This document shows, piece by piece, positions 27,630-37,661 of a stretch of 64,000 nt of DNA. The notes below the pieces were generated by a model that was not told the DNA's origin, did not search any database, and worked only from the letters and a program-made list of their open reading frames with translations. Location of the stretch: contig JAIRPN010000015.1 of assembly GCA_031256975.1 (NCBI GenBank), positions 259,279-323,278 on the forward strand, in the 5' to 3' direction. This DNA comes from Verrucomicrobiales bacterium (lineage in GTDB: Bacteria; Verrucomicrobiota; Verrucomicrobiia; Methylacidiphilales; JAAUTS01). The translations under genes were made by a program, and so were the position numbers. The number at the start of each line of letters is the position of its first letter. The stretch's first letter is position 1.

Positions 27630-28670
27630 TTACCCCTTGTTAACCGGCAAGCTCCACGCTAACGGCGAAGCCATCATGCCGGTTAGCGGCGGACGCCTTT
27701 CGAACAGGCCCGGCACCACCTCGTCTTTTTCCGTGTAAGTGCAGCGCAGCATCTCCATCTTGGCGTCGATGTTGTCAATGTGATGCAGTAACCACGCCTC
27801 GGGCGTGCGCGGGGTCACCGGCGAGCCGTATTCCATTTCGCCGTGATGCGAGGCAATCAGGTGCAGCAAATGATCCCGCACGAGTTCCGGCGACGGCTGC
27901 ACCGTGTCGGCGAACAGTTCGCCATTAGCGTCCCTGGCCTGGTTCCAGAAACGGTTCACAATCTCGATGCCGATGGAAATATGTCCCAGCAATTCGCCGC
28001 GGCGGTTCGGCTTCGACACAAAACCGCGGTCCGGATAATCATTCTCCCACAATTTGCCGACATCATGGAACAGCACGCCGCAGTACAACAAGTCCGGGCA
28101 AACCTCGCGATACAACGGCGCCAGGGCCACCGCGCAACGCAACATCTGGCTGGTGTGCTCCAGCAGGCCGCCGCGCCGGGCATGATGATAGGTCCGCGCA
28201 GCCGCCGCGCGGCGCCATTTTTTTTCCAGCGATTTCAACGCTAACAGTGAAACCTCGCGTAAACGTGGTTCTTTCAATCCGGAAAAGACGCCCATGACAA
28301 AGTCCCAGTTTTCCTGGTTCAACTTCGCCGCCTCCGGCGAACCTTGCAAGAAATTCTCAATCTCGCCGTCGCCAAGCGCACGCAAGGTGGGACGGCTGAC
28401 ATTCAGTCCGAAATTATTGATGAAAAAACGGCCGCTTAATTCACAGAAATCGCCGTTTTCCAAGTCGTGGCATTTGTCATAAGCGGGAGAATCCGACCAG
28501 ATTTTGAACTTGGCCTTGCCGTTGGCGTCGACCACCTCGAGATCGAAAAAAGGTTTGTCATTCTGCGTGCGTCCCTGCCGCAAAGTTTCGATCTGCACCC
28601 AAATGCTTTCGTCCAATTCCGCGCCGCCGTTAGCGCCCGTCCGTTGTGAAAGTTCCGCCAGAGTCAACAT
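27630..28670 (-). CDS. YhaM-like 3'-5' exoribonuclease (OB fold plus HD domain)
   Basis: 346 residues. The N-terminal OB fold (about 20-110: DKPFFDLEVVDANGKAKFKIWSD) is followed by an HD phosphohydrolase domain: HHARRGGLLEHTSQM, GVLFHDVGKLWE (HD), H in LGHISIGIEIV, and LIASHHGEMEYGSPVTPRTPEAWLLHHIDNIDAK. This is the YhaM/CBF1 arrangement. It degrades short RNA from the 3' end in relatives. Confidence 0.85.
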   Translation of the reverse strand: MLTLAELSQRTGANGGAELDESIWVQIETLRQGRTQNDKPFFDLEVVDANGKAKFKIWSDSPAYDKCHDLENGDFCELSGRFFINNFGLNVSRPTLRALGDGEIENFLQGSPEAAKLNQENWDFVMGVFSGLKEPRLREVSLLALKSLEKKWRRAAAARTYHHARRGGLLEHTSQMLRCAVALAPLYREVCPDLLYCGVLFHDVGKLWENDYPDRGFVSKPNRRGELLGHISIGIEIVNRFWNQARDANGELFADTVQPSPELVRDHLLHLIASHHGEMEYGSPVTPRTPEAWLLHHIDNIDAKMEMLRCTYTEKDEVVPGLFERRPPLTGMMASPLAWSLPVNKG

Positions 28671-28712
28671 GCCCCTAGCATGCGGCGCCCATGGCGCTTT
28701 TCAATATTCAAA

Positions 28713-29117
28713 TCAGCGATACAGCATCAAATACACCACCACGCCGGTGACCGACACGTACATCCAACTGGCAAAGGTCCACCGCGCGATGCGGCGGTGC
28801 CTGTCGTAGCGGGCGCTAACGGCCAGCCACATGGTCCACAGGATCAGCGGCAGGTTGATCATCGCCAGGATCGTGTGCGTGCCGAGGATCAGGAAATACA
28901 GCGGACGGGTCCAGTCGTGATGCTGATACAGGGTGATGCCGTGCAGATATTTGTGCAGCAGGTAACAAACCAAAAACGCCGTCGAGGTGCAAAACGCCGT
29001 GATCATTAGCGTGCGATGCAAGGTTTTCATCTCGTTCTTGATGGCGACGAAACCCGCCAACAGCAGGGTTGCGGTTATCCCGTTCAAAATCGCGTCAACC
29101 AACGGCAGGATGCTCAT
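28713..29117 (-). CDS. DUF420 membrane protein
   Basis: 134 residues, four helices, with HRTLMITAFCTSTAFLVCYLLHKY and GTHTILAMINLPLILWTMWLA. The His residues resemble heme ligands. DUF420 proteins often sit near cytochrome oxidase or heme-insertion genes. Here it lies 4 bp after an ABC-2 permease gene, suggesting one operon. Function unknown. Confidence 0.83.
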   Translation of the reverse strand: MSILPLVDAILNGITATLLLAGFVAIKNEMKTLHRTLMITAFCTSTAFLVCYLLHKYLHGITLYQHHDWTRPLYFLILGTHTILAMINLPLILWTMWLAVSARYDRHRRIARWTFASWMYVSVTGVVVYLMLYR

Positions 29118-29121
29118 GCGT

Positions 29122-29916
29122 TCAAACCTTTTCCTGCCTGGTCATCCAGACCGCCAAGGCCACCAGCAACAGCGTGCCGGCCGCGGTGATCAGCAGGCAC
29201 ACCGGAATCGACGGATAGCTGGTGGTTAGCGTCTGGTCCGGATCGAGCGCGTAGCGCATCACTTGCAAGCCGTAGGTGACCGGATTCAACTGCATGATCC
29301 AGCGCAGCCAGCTGAAGGCGCCGTCCAGCGTGAACAACGCGCCGGACAACAGCCACAGAGGCAGCAGGAACAAATTCATGATCGCATGGAAGCCCTGCAC
29401 GGATTCCATGCGCCAGGCGATGATATAGCCGAGCGCCGTCAGGCCGATCGACAGCAACACCAAAACCGCCAACAGCAAGGGCAATTGCTCCAGCGGCATC
29501 GGCACGCCTGCCAACCGCGCCGGAATCAAAAACACCAATGCCTGGACTATCGCTAATGTCGCGCCGCCCAGAATCTTGCCCCAGGCGATGCTCGCCCGCG
29601 ACACCGGGGCGACCAGCACACCCTGCAAAAAGCCGACCTGACGGTCCTCGATGATGGAGATCGTCGCAAAGATCGCGGTGAACAACACGATCATCAGCAT
29701 CGTCCCCGGATAAAAATAACGGATATAGCTGACCGATTCCGTTGTTGCCCCCGAATTGAACGAATGCCCCACACCGGAGCCGATCAAGAGCCAGAACATG
29801 ACCGGCGAACCGAAGGCGCCGATGATGCGGGTGCGTTGCCGCAGGAAGCGCACGATCTCGCGCCACCACAGGGTGTAGGTTGCCATCAGGTTGTGTTGCA
29901 AAACTTGGGTGCTCAT
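29122..29916 (-). CDS. ABC-2 type transporter permease
   Basis: 264 residues with six helices, ABC2_membrane type (FLRQRTRIIGAFGSPVMFWLLIGSGVGHSF, IEDRQVGFLQGVLVAPVSRASIAWGKILGG, WLLSGALFTLDGAFSWLRWIMQLNPVTYGLQVMRYAL). The start overlaps the ATPase gene stop by 4 bp. It pairs with that ATPase as an exporter; substrate unknown. Confidence 0.9.
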   Translation of the reverse strand: MSTQVLQHNLMATYTLWWREIVRFLRQRTRIIGAFGSPVMFWLLIGSGVGHSFNSGATTESVSYIRYFYPGTMLMIVLFTAIFATISIIEDRQVGFLQGVLVAPVSRASIAWGKILGGATLAIVQALVFLIPARLAGVPMPLEQLPLLLAVLVLLSIGLTALGYIIAWRMESVQGFHAIMNLFLLPLWLLSGALFTLDGAFSWLRWIMQLNPVTYGLQVMRYALDPDQTLTTSYPSIPVCLLITAAGTLLLVALAVWMTRQEKV

Positions 29917-30890
29917 TTCTTTTTCGCCGTTGTCCGTTCTTCCTCGTCGCGCCAGTCGTGTCCGGCGCGCGCTACATATACGTCCTCCAAAGTCGGCTTT
30001 GCCAAGCCGATCGACTGGATCTCAGTGCCAAACTTCTCGGTAATCTGCGCTATTAGCGCCTGACCAGACGCTAATGACGAGGTTTCCAAGCGAATACGGT
30101 TTTCGCTGACCGTGGATTTCAAATTTAATTCCTGCTGCAGTTTTTCCGCCAGCGAGTTGGCCGTTAGCGCCTCGATGCGCACCAGCACGATACCCAGCGC
30201 GTCCACCATCTCGTCCGGCGAACCGGTGCCGACCACGCGGCCCTTGTCGATTAGCACCAGGCTGTCGCATTGCTGCGCTTCTTCCATCAGGTGGGTGGAC
30301 AAAATAATCGATTTGGCCTCGTTGGCCTGCAATTGCTTCAAGGTGCGCCATAATTCATGCCGCACGATCGGATCAAGGCCGTTGGTCGGCTCGTCCATCA
30401 ACAGCACCTCGGGGTCGTGCAACAAGGCCTTGGCAATTTCCACACGGCGCTGCAAGCCGCCGGAAAGTTTTTCCACCGTCTCGCCGAGACGCTCGTTAAC
30501 GCCCAGCGTCTTGCTCCAACGGGTGATGCGTTGTTCCAGATCAGCCCCGCGCAATCCGTACAAATGCCCCTGATGACGGAGATTTTCCAACACGGTAAGT
30601 TTTTTATCCAGCGCCGGCGATTGGAACACCACACCGAGCTTTTGGCGGATGCGGGCGCGTTCCTCGCGCAAGGACAGTCCGCTAATGGTGATCTCACCCT
30701 CCTGCAAGGAAGCCAGCGTGGTCAACAACTTGAACAGAGTCGATTTGCCACTGCCATTCGGTCCGAGCAAACCGGAGATTTTGCCCTGCGCAAAGCTGAG
30801 TGAAAGCCCCTGCAAGGCGCGGGTGGCACCGTAATTATAAACTACCCCTGAAACAGAAATGACGTCACGCACAGCCCGAGAATTTACCAT
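29913..30890 (-). CDS. ABC transporter ATP-binding protein
   Basis: I start at ATG 30890; the longer frame to 30953 would add 21 hydrophobic residues unlike the family. The protein has Walker A GPNGSGKST, the Q loop, signature LSGGLQRRVEIAKAL, Walker B VLLMDEPTNGLDP, the switch His in LSTHLMEEAQ, and a C-terminal DUF4162-like extension. It powers the ABC-2 permease encoded next. Confidence 0.92.
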   Translation of the reverse strand: MVNSRAVRDVISVSGVVYNYGATRALQGLSLSFAQGKISGLLGPNGSGKSTLFKLLTTLASLQEGEITISGLSLREERARIRQKLGVVFQSPALDKKLTVLENLRHQGHLYGLRGADLEQRITRWSKTLGVNERLGETVEKLSGGLQRRVEIAKALLHDPEVLLMDEPTNGLDPIVRHELWRTLKQLQANEAKSIILSTHLMEEAQQCDSLVLIDKGRVVGTGSPDEMVDALGIVLVRIEALTANSLAEKLQQELNLKSTVSENRIRLETSSLASGQALIAQITEKFGTEIQSIGLAKPTLEDVYVARAGHDWRDEEERTTAKKK

Positions 30891-30974
30891 GCCAACGGCA
30901 AAAGACAACCACGGCGGTAAGTTCCAGACCAAAACCACATAGGCAAATGACACGGATTTGGCCTTTTCTCAACG

Positions 30975-32081
30975 ATGCGATTGCCCTTGATTAACAATAT
31001 GCCACACTCCGATGGTCGTCATCTTGCCAAGATTCGCCAGCAGCGGCATTTACAACGCGGAATCAACCTCAGTCATTGGTTCGCGCAAACCGACCAGCTT
31101 AATGCCCGGCACTTCGCCGAATTCATTGTCGCCGACGATTTTCGCCTGCTGCAATCGCTCGGACTCGACCACGTGCGGTTCACCATCAATTTCGCGCCAT
31201 TCATCCAGCCGCAGAATCCCGCGGATTTGTCGGCGGATTTCTTCGTGCAACTCGACCGTGCCGTGGCGCTGATCCATGACGCCGGACTCGCCGTCATCCT
31301 CGATTTTCATCCCGACGACGACTACAAACAAGCCCTGCAGGACGATCCCGCCGCCGCGCGGGACTTTGTCCGCTTCTGGTCCGCCTATGCCGCGCGACTG
31401 GCGGCCACCGACCCGGAGCGCACCTATTTTGAAATTCTCAACGAGCCTTTGTTCACCGACCACGGCGCCTGGCAGCAACTGCAGGAACAGGCCCTGCTCG
31501 CCATCCGCGCGCAGGCGCCCGCACACACGCTGATCGTGAGCGGCACGAAATGGTCGGGCCTGTATGAATTGCTGGAGATGAAAAAATTCCCCGACGACAA
31601 TCTCGTCTATAATTTCCATTTTTACCACCCGATGCAGCTCACCCACCAGGGTGCAACCTGGTGGCACAAGGCCGGCGCCGCCGATTTGCGCAACGTCTCC
31701 TATCCCTCATCTCCGGAATCGGTGCTGCCGTTGGCGTCACAGGCGGCAAGCGAAGCGGCCCGGCAACTGCTGCTGGAGTACGGCGCGGAACGCTGGGATG
31801 CCGGGGCCATCGACCGCGAGTTTGCCAAGGCTGCCGCCTGGGCGCGGCAACACGATGTCACGCTGACCTGCAATGAATTCGGCGTGTACAAAAAATTTGT
31901 CGCGCGCGACGGTGCCCGCGCACGCTGGCTTGCCGATGTCGTCGCCGTCAGCGCCCGTTACCATATCGGCTGGACCATGTGGGACTATTGCGGCGATTTT
32001 GCCCTGGTCGAGGGTCCCGCCGACAAGCGCGAACTCAACCGGGAGATTGCCAAGGCGCTGGGTTTGCTTGTTAAGCCATGA
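30975..32081 (+). CDS. Glycoside hydrolase family 5
   Basis: 368 residues. The TIM-barrel marks are GINLSHWF, the YFEILNEPL acid/base Glu, FHFYHPM and the TCNEFGVY nucleophile Glu near the end, with WTMWDYCGDF. There is no signal peptide, so it may act in the cytosol on imported oligosaccharides or be exported otherwise. GH5 acts on cellulose, mannan or other beta-glycans; substrate cannot be told. An internal start at ATG 31008 is possible. Confidence 0.88.
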   Translation: MRLPLINNMPHSDGRHLAKIRQQRHLQRGINLSHWFAQTDQLNARHFAEFIVADDFRLLQSLGLDHVRFTINFAPFIQPQNPADLSADFFVQLDRAVALIHDAGLAVILDFHPDDDYKQALQDDPAAARDFVRFWSAYAARLAATDPERTYFEILNEPLFTDHGAWQQLQEQALLAIRAQAPAHTLIVSGTKWSGLYELLEMKKFPDDNLVYNFHFYHPMQLTHQGATWWHKAGAADLRNVSYPSSPESVLPLASQAASEAARQLLLEYGAERWDAGAIDREFAKAAAWARQHDVTLTCNEFGVYKKFVARDGARARWLADVVAVSARYHIGWTMWDYCGDFALVEGPADKRELNREIAKALGLLVKP

Positions 32082-32082
32082 C

Positions 32083-33138
32083 TTAATAGCTGTGGCTGTC
32101 CAGCTTCACCTTGCCGCGGAAGATGTAGTAGATGCAAGCGGTGTACACCAGGACGCAGGGCACGCCGATCAGGGCGATCACCAGCATGATGCCGAGGGTC
32201 TTTTGCGACGAGGCGGCATTATAAATGGTCAAGCTGTGGACGGCGTCGGGATTCGACAGTACCAGGTTCGGGAACATGCCGATGCCAAACAAGGCCATCA
32301 GCGTAATCATCGCGGCACAGGAAGAGAGGAAGGCGTTGAAATCGCGCTTGTGGTAAATCTCGCGCGGGATGTTGGCGATGGCCAGCATGTTAAGGATCGC
32401 CACCACGATGAACCACGGCGTCTCGCGCAATTTTTCGGTCATGCTCGGCACATACACCAGCGTGAGCAGGGTCGAGATCGCATAGCAAACAATGAACAAA
32501 ATCACCGTGTTGTTGATCCAGCCGCGCAATTTCTCGTGCAGCGGCCCCTCGGTCTTCATCATCGCGTAAATGCAGCCATGCATGGCGAACAGCGCCACCG
32601 TGGTCACTCCCAGCATCAGGGCGTATGGATGCAGCAAGCCGAGGAAGGTGCCGGCGAATTCAATGTGCCCATCAATGGTGGTGAGCGGGATACCCCAGGC
32701 GATATTGCCCAGCGCCACACCGATCAGCAGCGCCGAGACAAAGGAACCGGCGCTAAAGCCGAGATCCCAGGCCTTGCGCCACCAGCCCTGCGGCTGCTTG
32801 CTGCGGAATTCAATCGCCACCGCGCGGAAAATCAACGAGGCCAGCAGCAGCATGAATGCCAGGTAGAAGCCGCTAAACACCGTCGCGTACACGTTGGGAA
32901 ACGCGGCGAACAGCGCGCCGCCGCCGGTGACCAGCCACACCTCGTTGCCGTCCCAGACCGGGCCGATCGAGTTCAGCATCAGGCGACGCTCCTCGTCGCT
33001 CTTGGTGAACAAATGCATGATGCCGACGCCGAGGTCGAAACCGTCGAGCACCGCGTAACCGGTGAACAGGATCCCGACCAGCAGGAACCAGACAATGTTC
33101 AGGTTCAATCCGAGGGTTTGCGTGAAGAATTCAGTCAT
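32083..33138 (-). CDS. cydB: Cytochrome bd oxidase subunit II
   Basis: 351 residues with eight to nine helices. It has GYAVLDGFDLGVGIMHLFTKSDEERRLMLNSIGPVWDGNEVWLVTGGGALFAAFP, the CydB signature. With CydA it reduces O2 with quinol in the cytoplasmic membrane at low oxygen. It overlaps cydA by 4 bp and ends 1 bp from the convergent GH5 gene. Confidence 0.96.
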   Translation of the reverse strand: MTEFFTQTLGLNLNIVWFLLVGILFTGYAVLDGFDLGVGIMHLFTKSDEERRLMLNSIGPVWDGNEVWLVTGGGALFAAFPNVYATVFSGFYLAFMLLLASLIFRAVAIEFRSKQPQGWWRKAWDLGFSAGSFVSALLIGVALGNIAWGIPLTTIDGHIEFAGTFLGLLHPYALMLGVTTVALFAMHGCIYAMMKTEGPLHEKLRGWINNTVILFIVCYAISTLLTLVYVPSMTEKLRETPWFIVVAILNMLAIANIPREIYHKRDFNAFLSSCAAMITLMALFGIGMFPNLVLSNPDAVHSLTIYNAASSQKTLGIMLVIALIGVPCVLVYTACIYYIFRGKVKLDSHSY

Positions 33139-34505
33139 GCGCGTGGATTGTGGGCGAGCGGTTCGGCGCCATTTTCGCCGTTGAGGCCGGGACCGCTGCG
33201 GATTTTATGGTCTAGCAAATAAATAAACACCGCGAACAACAGGGCGTAGATGAAGGTGAACAGGATCAGCGACGACAGCACCTCGTGCGCCTTCACCACC
33301 TTCGACAGGGCGTCGGAGGTCCGCAGCAAATTGTACACGATCCACGGCTGGCGCCCGACCTCGGCGGCAAACCAGCCGGCCTGATTGGCGATTTGCGGCA
33401 GCAGCACGGAAAACATCATCACCCACAGCATGCCGCGATGGGTGAACAAGGTGCCGCGCCACCACATGAACACGCCGAGGGCGCTAATGGCGAAGATCAG
33501 CACGCCGCAGCCGACCATCAGGTGGTAAAATTGGAAGGTCATGTTCACCGGCGGGCGGTCCTCCCTGGCATAAGCGTCAAGGCCCTTCACCTCGGCCTTG
33601 GTGTCGTAATACAGCAACCAGCTCAGCATGCCGGGAATTTTCACGCCGCTAACCGTGCCGTCCTTGTCGTTCACCCAGCCGAACAAATACATGTCCGCCG
33701 GGCCGGTGCTGTAATGTCCTTCCAGCGCCGCCAACTTGGCGGGCTGGTTCTTTGCCACGCCGTCGGCGCTGTCATGGCCGGTGATGGCCTGCATCACCGA
33801 GGCAATCAAGGCCACGGTTAGCGCCACCTTGATCGAGGCCTTGCCGAACTCGACGTGCTTTTTCTTCAGCAAATAATACGCGCTGACGCTAATCACCAAA
33901 AACGACCCAGCCAGCCAGGCACCCATCACCGTGTGGCTCAGGCGGTCCACCGACGAGGGGTTGAACACCATTGCCCAAAAATCCGTCACTTCCGCGCGCG
34001 CGGTCATCGCATCGCCAACCTTGTCGTAGACAATATGAAAACCCGCCGGGGTCTGCTGCCAGGAATTGGCCACGATGATCCACACCGCGCTGAAATGCGC
34101 GCCTAGGCAGACCATCAGCGTGGAGAAAAAATGCATTTTCGGCCCGACCTTGTTCCAGCCGAACAGCAACACCGCCAGGAAACCGGATTCGAGGAAAAAG
34201 GCGAAAATTCCCTCCGCCGCCAGCGCCGAGCCGAAAATATCGCCGACATAACGGGAATAAGTCGCCCAATTGGTGCCGAACTCGAATTCCATCACGATGC
34301 CGGTGGCGACGCCAATGGCGAAAGTCAGGGCGAAAATCTTGGTCCAGAATTTCGCCATGTCATGGTACAGCGGATTTTTGGTTTTGAGCCAAATTCCCTC
34401 CATGATCACCAAAATCACCCCGAGGCCGATGCTGAGCGGGGGATAGATATAATGAAACGCCACGGTAAAGGCGAACTGGATGCGCGCTAGGATTTCCACG
34501 TCCAT
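33135..34505 (-). CDS. cydA: Cytochrome bd oxidase subunit I
   Basis: 456 residues with about nine helices. It has [20 protein letters not shown] (heme b595 ligand His), [10 protein letters not shown], the quinol-loop region (short form), and the C-terminal [18 protein letters not shown]. It carries the hemes and quinol site. It is the first gene of the cydAB operon. Confidence 0.96.
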   Translation of the reverse strand: MDVEILARIQFAFTVAFHYIYPPLSIGLGVILVIMEGIWLKTKNPLYHDMAKFWTKIFALTFAIGVATGIVMEFEFGTNWATYSRYVGDIFGSALAAEGIFAFFLESGFLAVLLFGWNKVGPKMHFFSTLMVCLGAHFSAVWIIVANSWQQTPAGFHIVYDKVGDAMTARAEVTDFWAMVFNPSSVDRLSHTVMGAWLAGSFLVISVSAYYLLKKKHVEFGKASIKVALTVALIASVMQAITGHDSADGVAKNQPAKLAALEGHYSTGPADMYLFGWVNDKDGTVSGVKIPGMLSWLLYYDTKAEVKGLDAYAREDRPPVNMTFQFYHLMVGCGVLIFAISALGVFMWWRGTLFTHRGMLWVMMFSVLLPQIANQAGWFAAEVGRQPWIVYNLLRTSDALSKVVKAHEVLSSLILFTFIYALLFAVFIYLLDHKIRSGPGLNGENGAEPLAHNPRA

Positions 34506-34597
34506 TTGTGTGGTTTATCACTCAATTTTTACCGTCACAAGAAAATTTACCCAAACCAACACAATAAGAAGTCTCGCTAATCACAATCAATATCGTC

Positions 34598-35779
34598 CTA
34601 ATATTTTCGTGTGGCCAGATATTCCTCCGCGCGCAAAATCTCACTGTTAGCGCCCGAAGCAACCTCTTCCGGCACGGCTTCCACTTCAACATCGGGTTCA
34701 ATGCCATAAAATTCGATTGGTTTCCCGTCATCCGAACGGCTGCGTGTCGGCAAAACCACGGTGGCGATTCCGCCCGGAAAATCCCAATTCCGTTTCGCAC
34801 TCGAAGCTCCGGCTGATTTTTCGCCAAAAATCCGCGCCTTGGCCAGTTGCCTGAAATCCCGCGCCAACGTTTCTCCCGCTGACATGCAACCGGCGTCCAC
34901 AATCACCGCCACCGGACGCGGTATTTCCCTGACTACCTGCAATAAATTTTCGTCGTAACCGCCGCCGCCGTTGCCTCGTAAATCCACGATCCATCCATGG
35001 GCGTCCGGCACCGACTCCAAGGCAGAACGAATTCCCCGCGTGGTCTTGTCACCCTGTATTCGCCGCACATAAAGATACCCGGCACCACCCTTCAATTTTT
35101 TGTAATAACAATCCCCGTCTGCGCGTTGCAGGTCCGGCGGCATGTTATACACATGCGCCCAACCTTGTGAGGCACGGTCATTTTTCAACCTGATCTCCCG
35201 TTCACCATTGGCGGTCGCGATCATCAGCACATGTTCCGTCACCTCGCGTGCGCGCAGCGGGCAACGGTACGCCAGCAACCGCGCGCGTTGCGGACTGGAA
35301 AACGCGCCGCCAATCCGCCATAACGCCTCGCCGTTGGTGTCCAGAAAATTGCGTGCCGGGTGCCCGTCGATCCTGCGAATTTCGTCACCGACATGAAACG
35401 GCGACCCCACCGGGGCTGACATCACCACCACGCGTTTGCCGTCAGCGGGCATCAACGCCAACGGCAGGCAAAATTCCGCTTCCTGTTTTGGTACCGGCAC
35501 CCGTGTTTTCACAAAACCGGCATGCCCATCGCGCAGGCAATCCAGCGCGTCGCGAATTACCACCAAAAATTCTTCATCATTAGCGCAAGCCTCGGCCCGT
35601 TTGGTCAAAGGCGGCTTGGCGGCACGCCAATCTTCCCGGATTCCCTTCAAATCGAAAAACGGGTATTCCTCATCAACAACCTTGATAAAAGCGCGCCAGT
35701 CCGCCGAATACTGTCCCGCTTGCAACGGCAATGCCAAAGACATACCCAGACAAACCAGCCCTATGGCACGAATCTTCAT
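34598..35779 (-). CDS. S41-family (C-terminal processing) peptidase, secreted
   Basis: I start at ATG 35779, giving a signal peptide (MKIRAIGLVCLGMSLALPLQAG) and 393 residues; the open frame extends to 36079, but that region overlaps the rhodanese gene. The protein has a PDZ-like region (VGSPFHVGDEIRRIDGHPARNFL) and the S41 core with GAGYLYVRRI, WIVDLRGNGGGGYDENLL, and the catalytic Ser in GCMSAGETLARD (Lys in FGEKSAGASSA). It should act in the periplasm. Confidence 0.87.
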   Translation of the reverse strand: MKIRAIGLVCLGMSLALPLQAGQYSADWRAFIKVVDEEYPFFDLKGIREDWRAAKPPLTKRAEACANDEEFLVVIRDALDCLRDGHAGFVKTRVPVPKQEAEFCLPLALMPADGKRVVVMSAPVGSPFHVGDEIRRIDGHPARNFLDTNGEALWRIGGAFSSPQRARLLAYRCPLRAREVTEHVLMIATANGEREIRLKNDRASQGWAHVYNMPPDLQRADGDCYYKKLKGGAGYLYVRRIQGDKTTRGIRSALESVPDAHGWIVDLRGNGGGGYDENLLQVVREIPRPVAVIVDAGCMSAGETLARDFRQLAKARIFGEKSAGASSAKRNWDFPGGIATVVLPTRSRSDDGKPIEFYGIEPDVEVEAVPEEVASGANSEILRAEEYLATRKY

Positions 35780-35839
35780 AACAGGGGTACGGTTCCTGAT
35801 ATATTTGAAAATCGGCAGACAGGCAATTATATTCACCAT

Positions 35840-36370
35840 ATGAACATTCTCTCCATCTCCCCGGCCGAATTGGCTCAAAAAATCGCCGCCGATAGTGAAA
35901 TCCTGCTGATTGACGTGCGCACACCGAAGGAATTTGCCGAAGTACATGCCGGTCAGGCAACGTCCATTCCGTTGGATGAAATTTCCCGCGCGACCTTGCT
36001 GGCGCAATTTCCTGACGCCGCTAACCGTGAAATTTACTTGATTTGCCACAGCGGCAACCGTTCGCGCAAAGCCCTGCAAAAATTACAGGCGGAGGGATTG
36101 ACCAATCTGGTCAATGTCGAGGGCGGCACCAGTGCCTGGGTGCAGGCCGGACTTCCCGTCATTAGCGGCAAGAAAAGCATCTCGCTGGAACGGCAGGTGC
36201 GGATCACCGCCGGATCGCTGGTCGTCAGCGGCGCGCTGCTGGCCTGGCTGTTGCATCCGCTGTGGATCCTGCTCTCCGCCTTCGTTGGCACCGGGCTGGT
36301 CTTCGCCGGCCTCACCGACACCTGCGGCATGGGGCTGCTGCTGGCCAGGATGCCGTGGAACCGGAAATAA
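35840..36370 (+). CDS. Rhodanese-DUF2892 membrane protein (YgaP-like)
   Basis: ATG 35840 is chosen because it starts the conserved domain (MNILSISPAELAQKI). 176 residues. The rhodanese domain (1-100) has DVRTPKEFAEVHAGQA and the catalytic Cys loop ICHSGNRSRKAL. Two C-terminal helices form a DUF2892 anchor (ERQVRITAGSLVVSGALLAWLL, DTCGMGLLLARMPWN). It handles sulfane sulfur at the membrane and lies upstream of sufS, which suggests a shared sulfur role. Confidence 0.88.
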   Translation: MNILSISPAELAQKIAADSEILLIDVRTPKEFAEVHAGQATSIPLDEISRATLLAQFPDAANREIYLICHSGNRSRKALQKLQAEGLTNLVNVEGGTSAWVQAGLPVISGKKSISLERQVRITAGSLVVSGALLAWLLHPLWILLSAFVGTGLVFAGLTDTCGMGLLLARMPWNRK

Positions 36371-36435
36371 GCCCCGTCTCGCGATTTTCCGTTTTGAAAT
36401 CCGGCCATTAGCGTCTAGGTTAATTAATTGCGCTT

Positions 36436-37659
36436 ATGATCAATGCAGAACAACTCAGAAACGACTTTCCCATCCTGCACCAGCAGGTGAATGGCCGCCC
36501 GCTTGTTTACCTCGACAATGCCGCCACCACGCAAAAGCCGCTGAGCGTGATCGAAACCCTCGATCATTATTACCGCAAGGACAACAGCAACGTCCACCGC
36601 GGCCTACATGAACTCAGCAACCGCGCCACCGAGGCCTACGAACACGCCCGCCGCCGCACCGCGCAATTCATCAACGCCGCCAGCGCCGACGAGATCGTCT
36701 TCACCCGCGGCACCACCGAGGGCATCAACCTCGTCGCCAACAGCTGGGCCTTCGACAACCTCAAGCCCGGCGACGAAATCCTGCTCACCGAAGTTGAACA
36801 TCACAGCAACCTGGTACCCTGGCAACTGCTGGCCCAGCGCAAGGGCCTGAAACTCCGTTTTGTTCCCGCCCTCGCCAACGGCGAAAGCCTCGACCTCGCC
36901 GCGCTCGACTCGCTGTTAGCGCCGCCGGTGAAGCTGTTCGCCTTCGTTCATATTTCCAACACCCTCGGCCTGATCAACGACGCCAAGCAATTCTGCGCAC
37001 TGGCCAAATCGCGCGGCATCACCACCCTGATCGACGCCGCGCAAAGCTCCGGTCATCGCCCGCTCGACGTACGCGACCTCGACTGCGATTTCCTGGTTTT
37101 TAGCGGCCACAAAATGGCCGGCCCCACCGGCATCGGCATCCTGTATGGACGCGCCGAGCTGTTGGAAAAAATGTCACCCTGGCACGGTGGCGGCGAAATG
37201 ATCGCGGCCGCCAACTACGAAAGCAGCACCTACAAGCCCGCGCCGCACAAATTCGAAGCCGGCACACCGAACATCGCCGACGCCATCGGCCTTGGCGCCG
37301 CCATGGACTACCTCGATAAAATTGGCCGCGACAACATCGCCAAGCACGACATGGAACTCGCCGCCTACGCCTACGAAAAATTGAGCCAGTTGGATTTTCT
37401 GCGCATCCTCGGTCCCAAGACCAACCGCGCCGGACTGATCACCTTCGTCATGGACGGCGTGCACGCCCACGACGTGGTCGAGATCGCCAACACCTACGGC
37501 GTCGCCCTGCGCGGCGGCCACCATTGCAACCAACCGCTGATGAAAAAACTCGGCACCCCGGCCAGCGCCCGCGCCAGCTTCTATTTGTACAACACCAAGA
37601 CCGAGGTCGACCGCCTCGCCGAAGTCCTGCACAAGATCAAAGAATACTTTACCCGCTAA
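36436..37659 (+). CDS. sufS: Cysteine desulfurase SufS
   Basis: 407 residues. The PLP lysine is in FSGHKMAGPTGIGI, the catalytic Cys in RGGHHCNQPLM, and other marks are YLDNAATTQKP and SNVHRGLHELSNRATEAYE. It supplies sulfur for Fe-S clusters. SufU follows after 2 bp, forming the transfer pair. Confidence 0.95.
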   Translation: MINAEQLRNDFPILHQQVNGRPLVYLDNAATTQKPLSVIETLDHYYRKDNSNVHRGLHELSNRATEAYEHARRRTAQFINAASADEIVFTRGTTEGINLVANSWAFDNLKPGDEILLTEVEHHSNLVPWQLLAQRKGLKLRFVPALANGESLDLAALDSLLAPPVKLFAFVHISNTLGLINDAKQFCALAKSRGITTLIDAAQSSGHRPLDVRDLDCDFLVFSGHKMAGPTGIGILYGRAELLEKMSPWHGGGEMIAAANYESSTYKPAPHKFEAGTPNIADAIGLGAAMDYLDKIGRDNIAKHDMELAAYAYEKLSQLDFLRILGPKTNRAGLITFVMDGVHAHDVVEIANTYGVALRGGHHCNQPLMKKLGTPASARASFYLYNTKTEVDRLAEVLHKIKEYFTR

Positions 37660-37661
37660 CC

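Noticed and set aside
31873..33222. 449-codon plus-strand frame opposite cydB
   Set aside because: It is the mirror of a clear cydB/cydA coding region, rich in His/Gln/Arg as expected of a GC-rich antisense frame, with no family resemblance.
34598..36079. S41 protease start at 36079
   Set aside because: The added 100 residues lie opposite the rhodanese gene and lack protein-like character; ATG 35779 gives a clean signal peptide.
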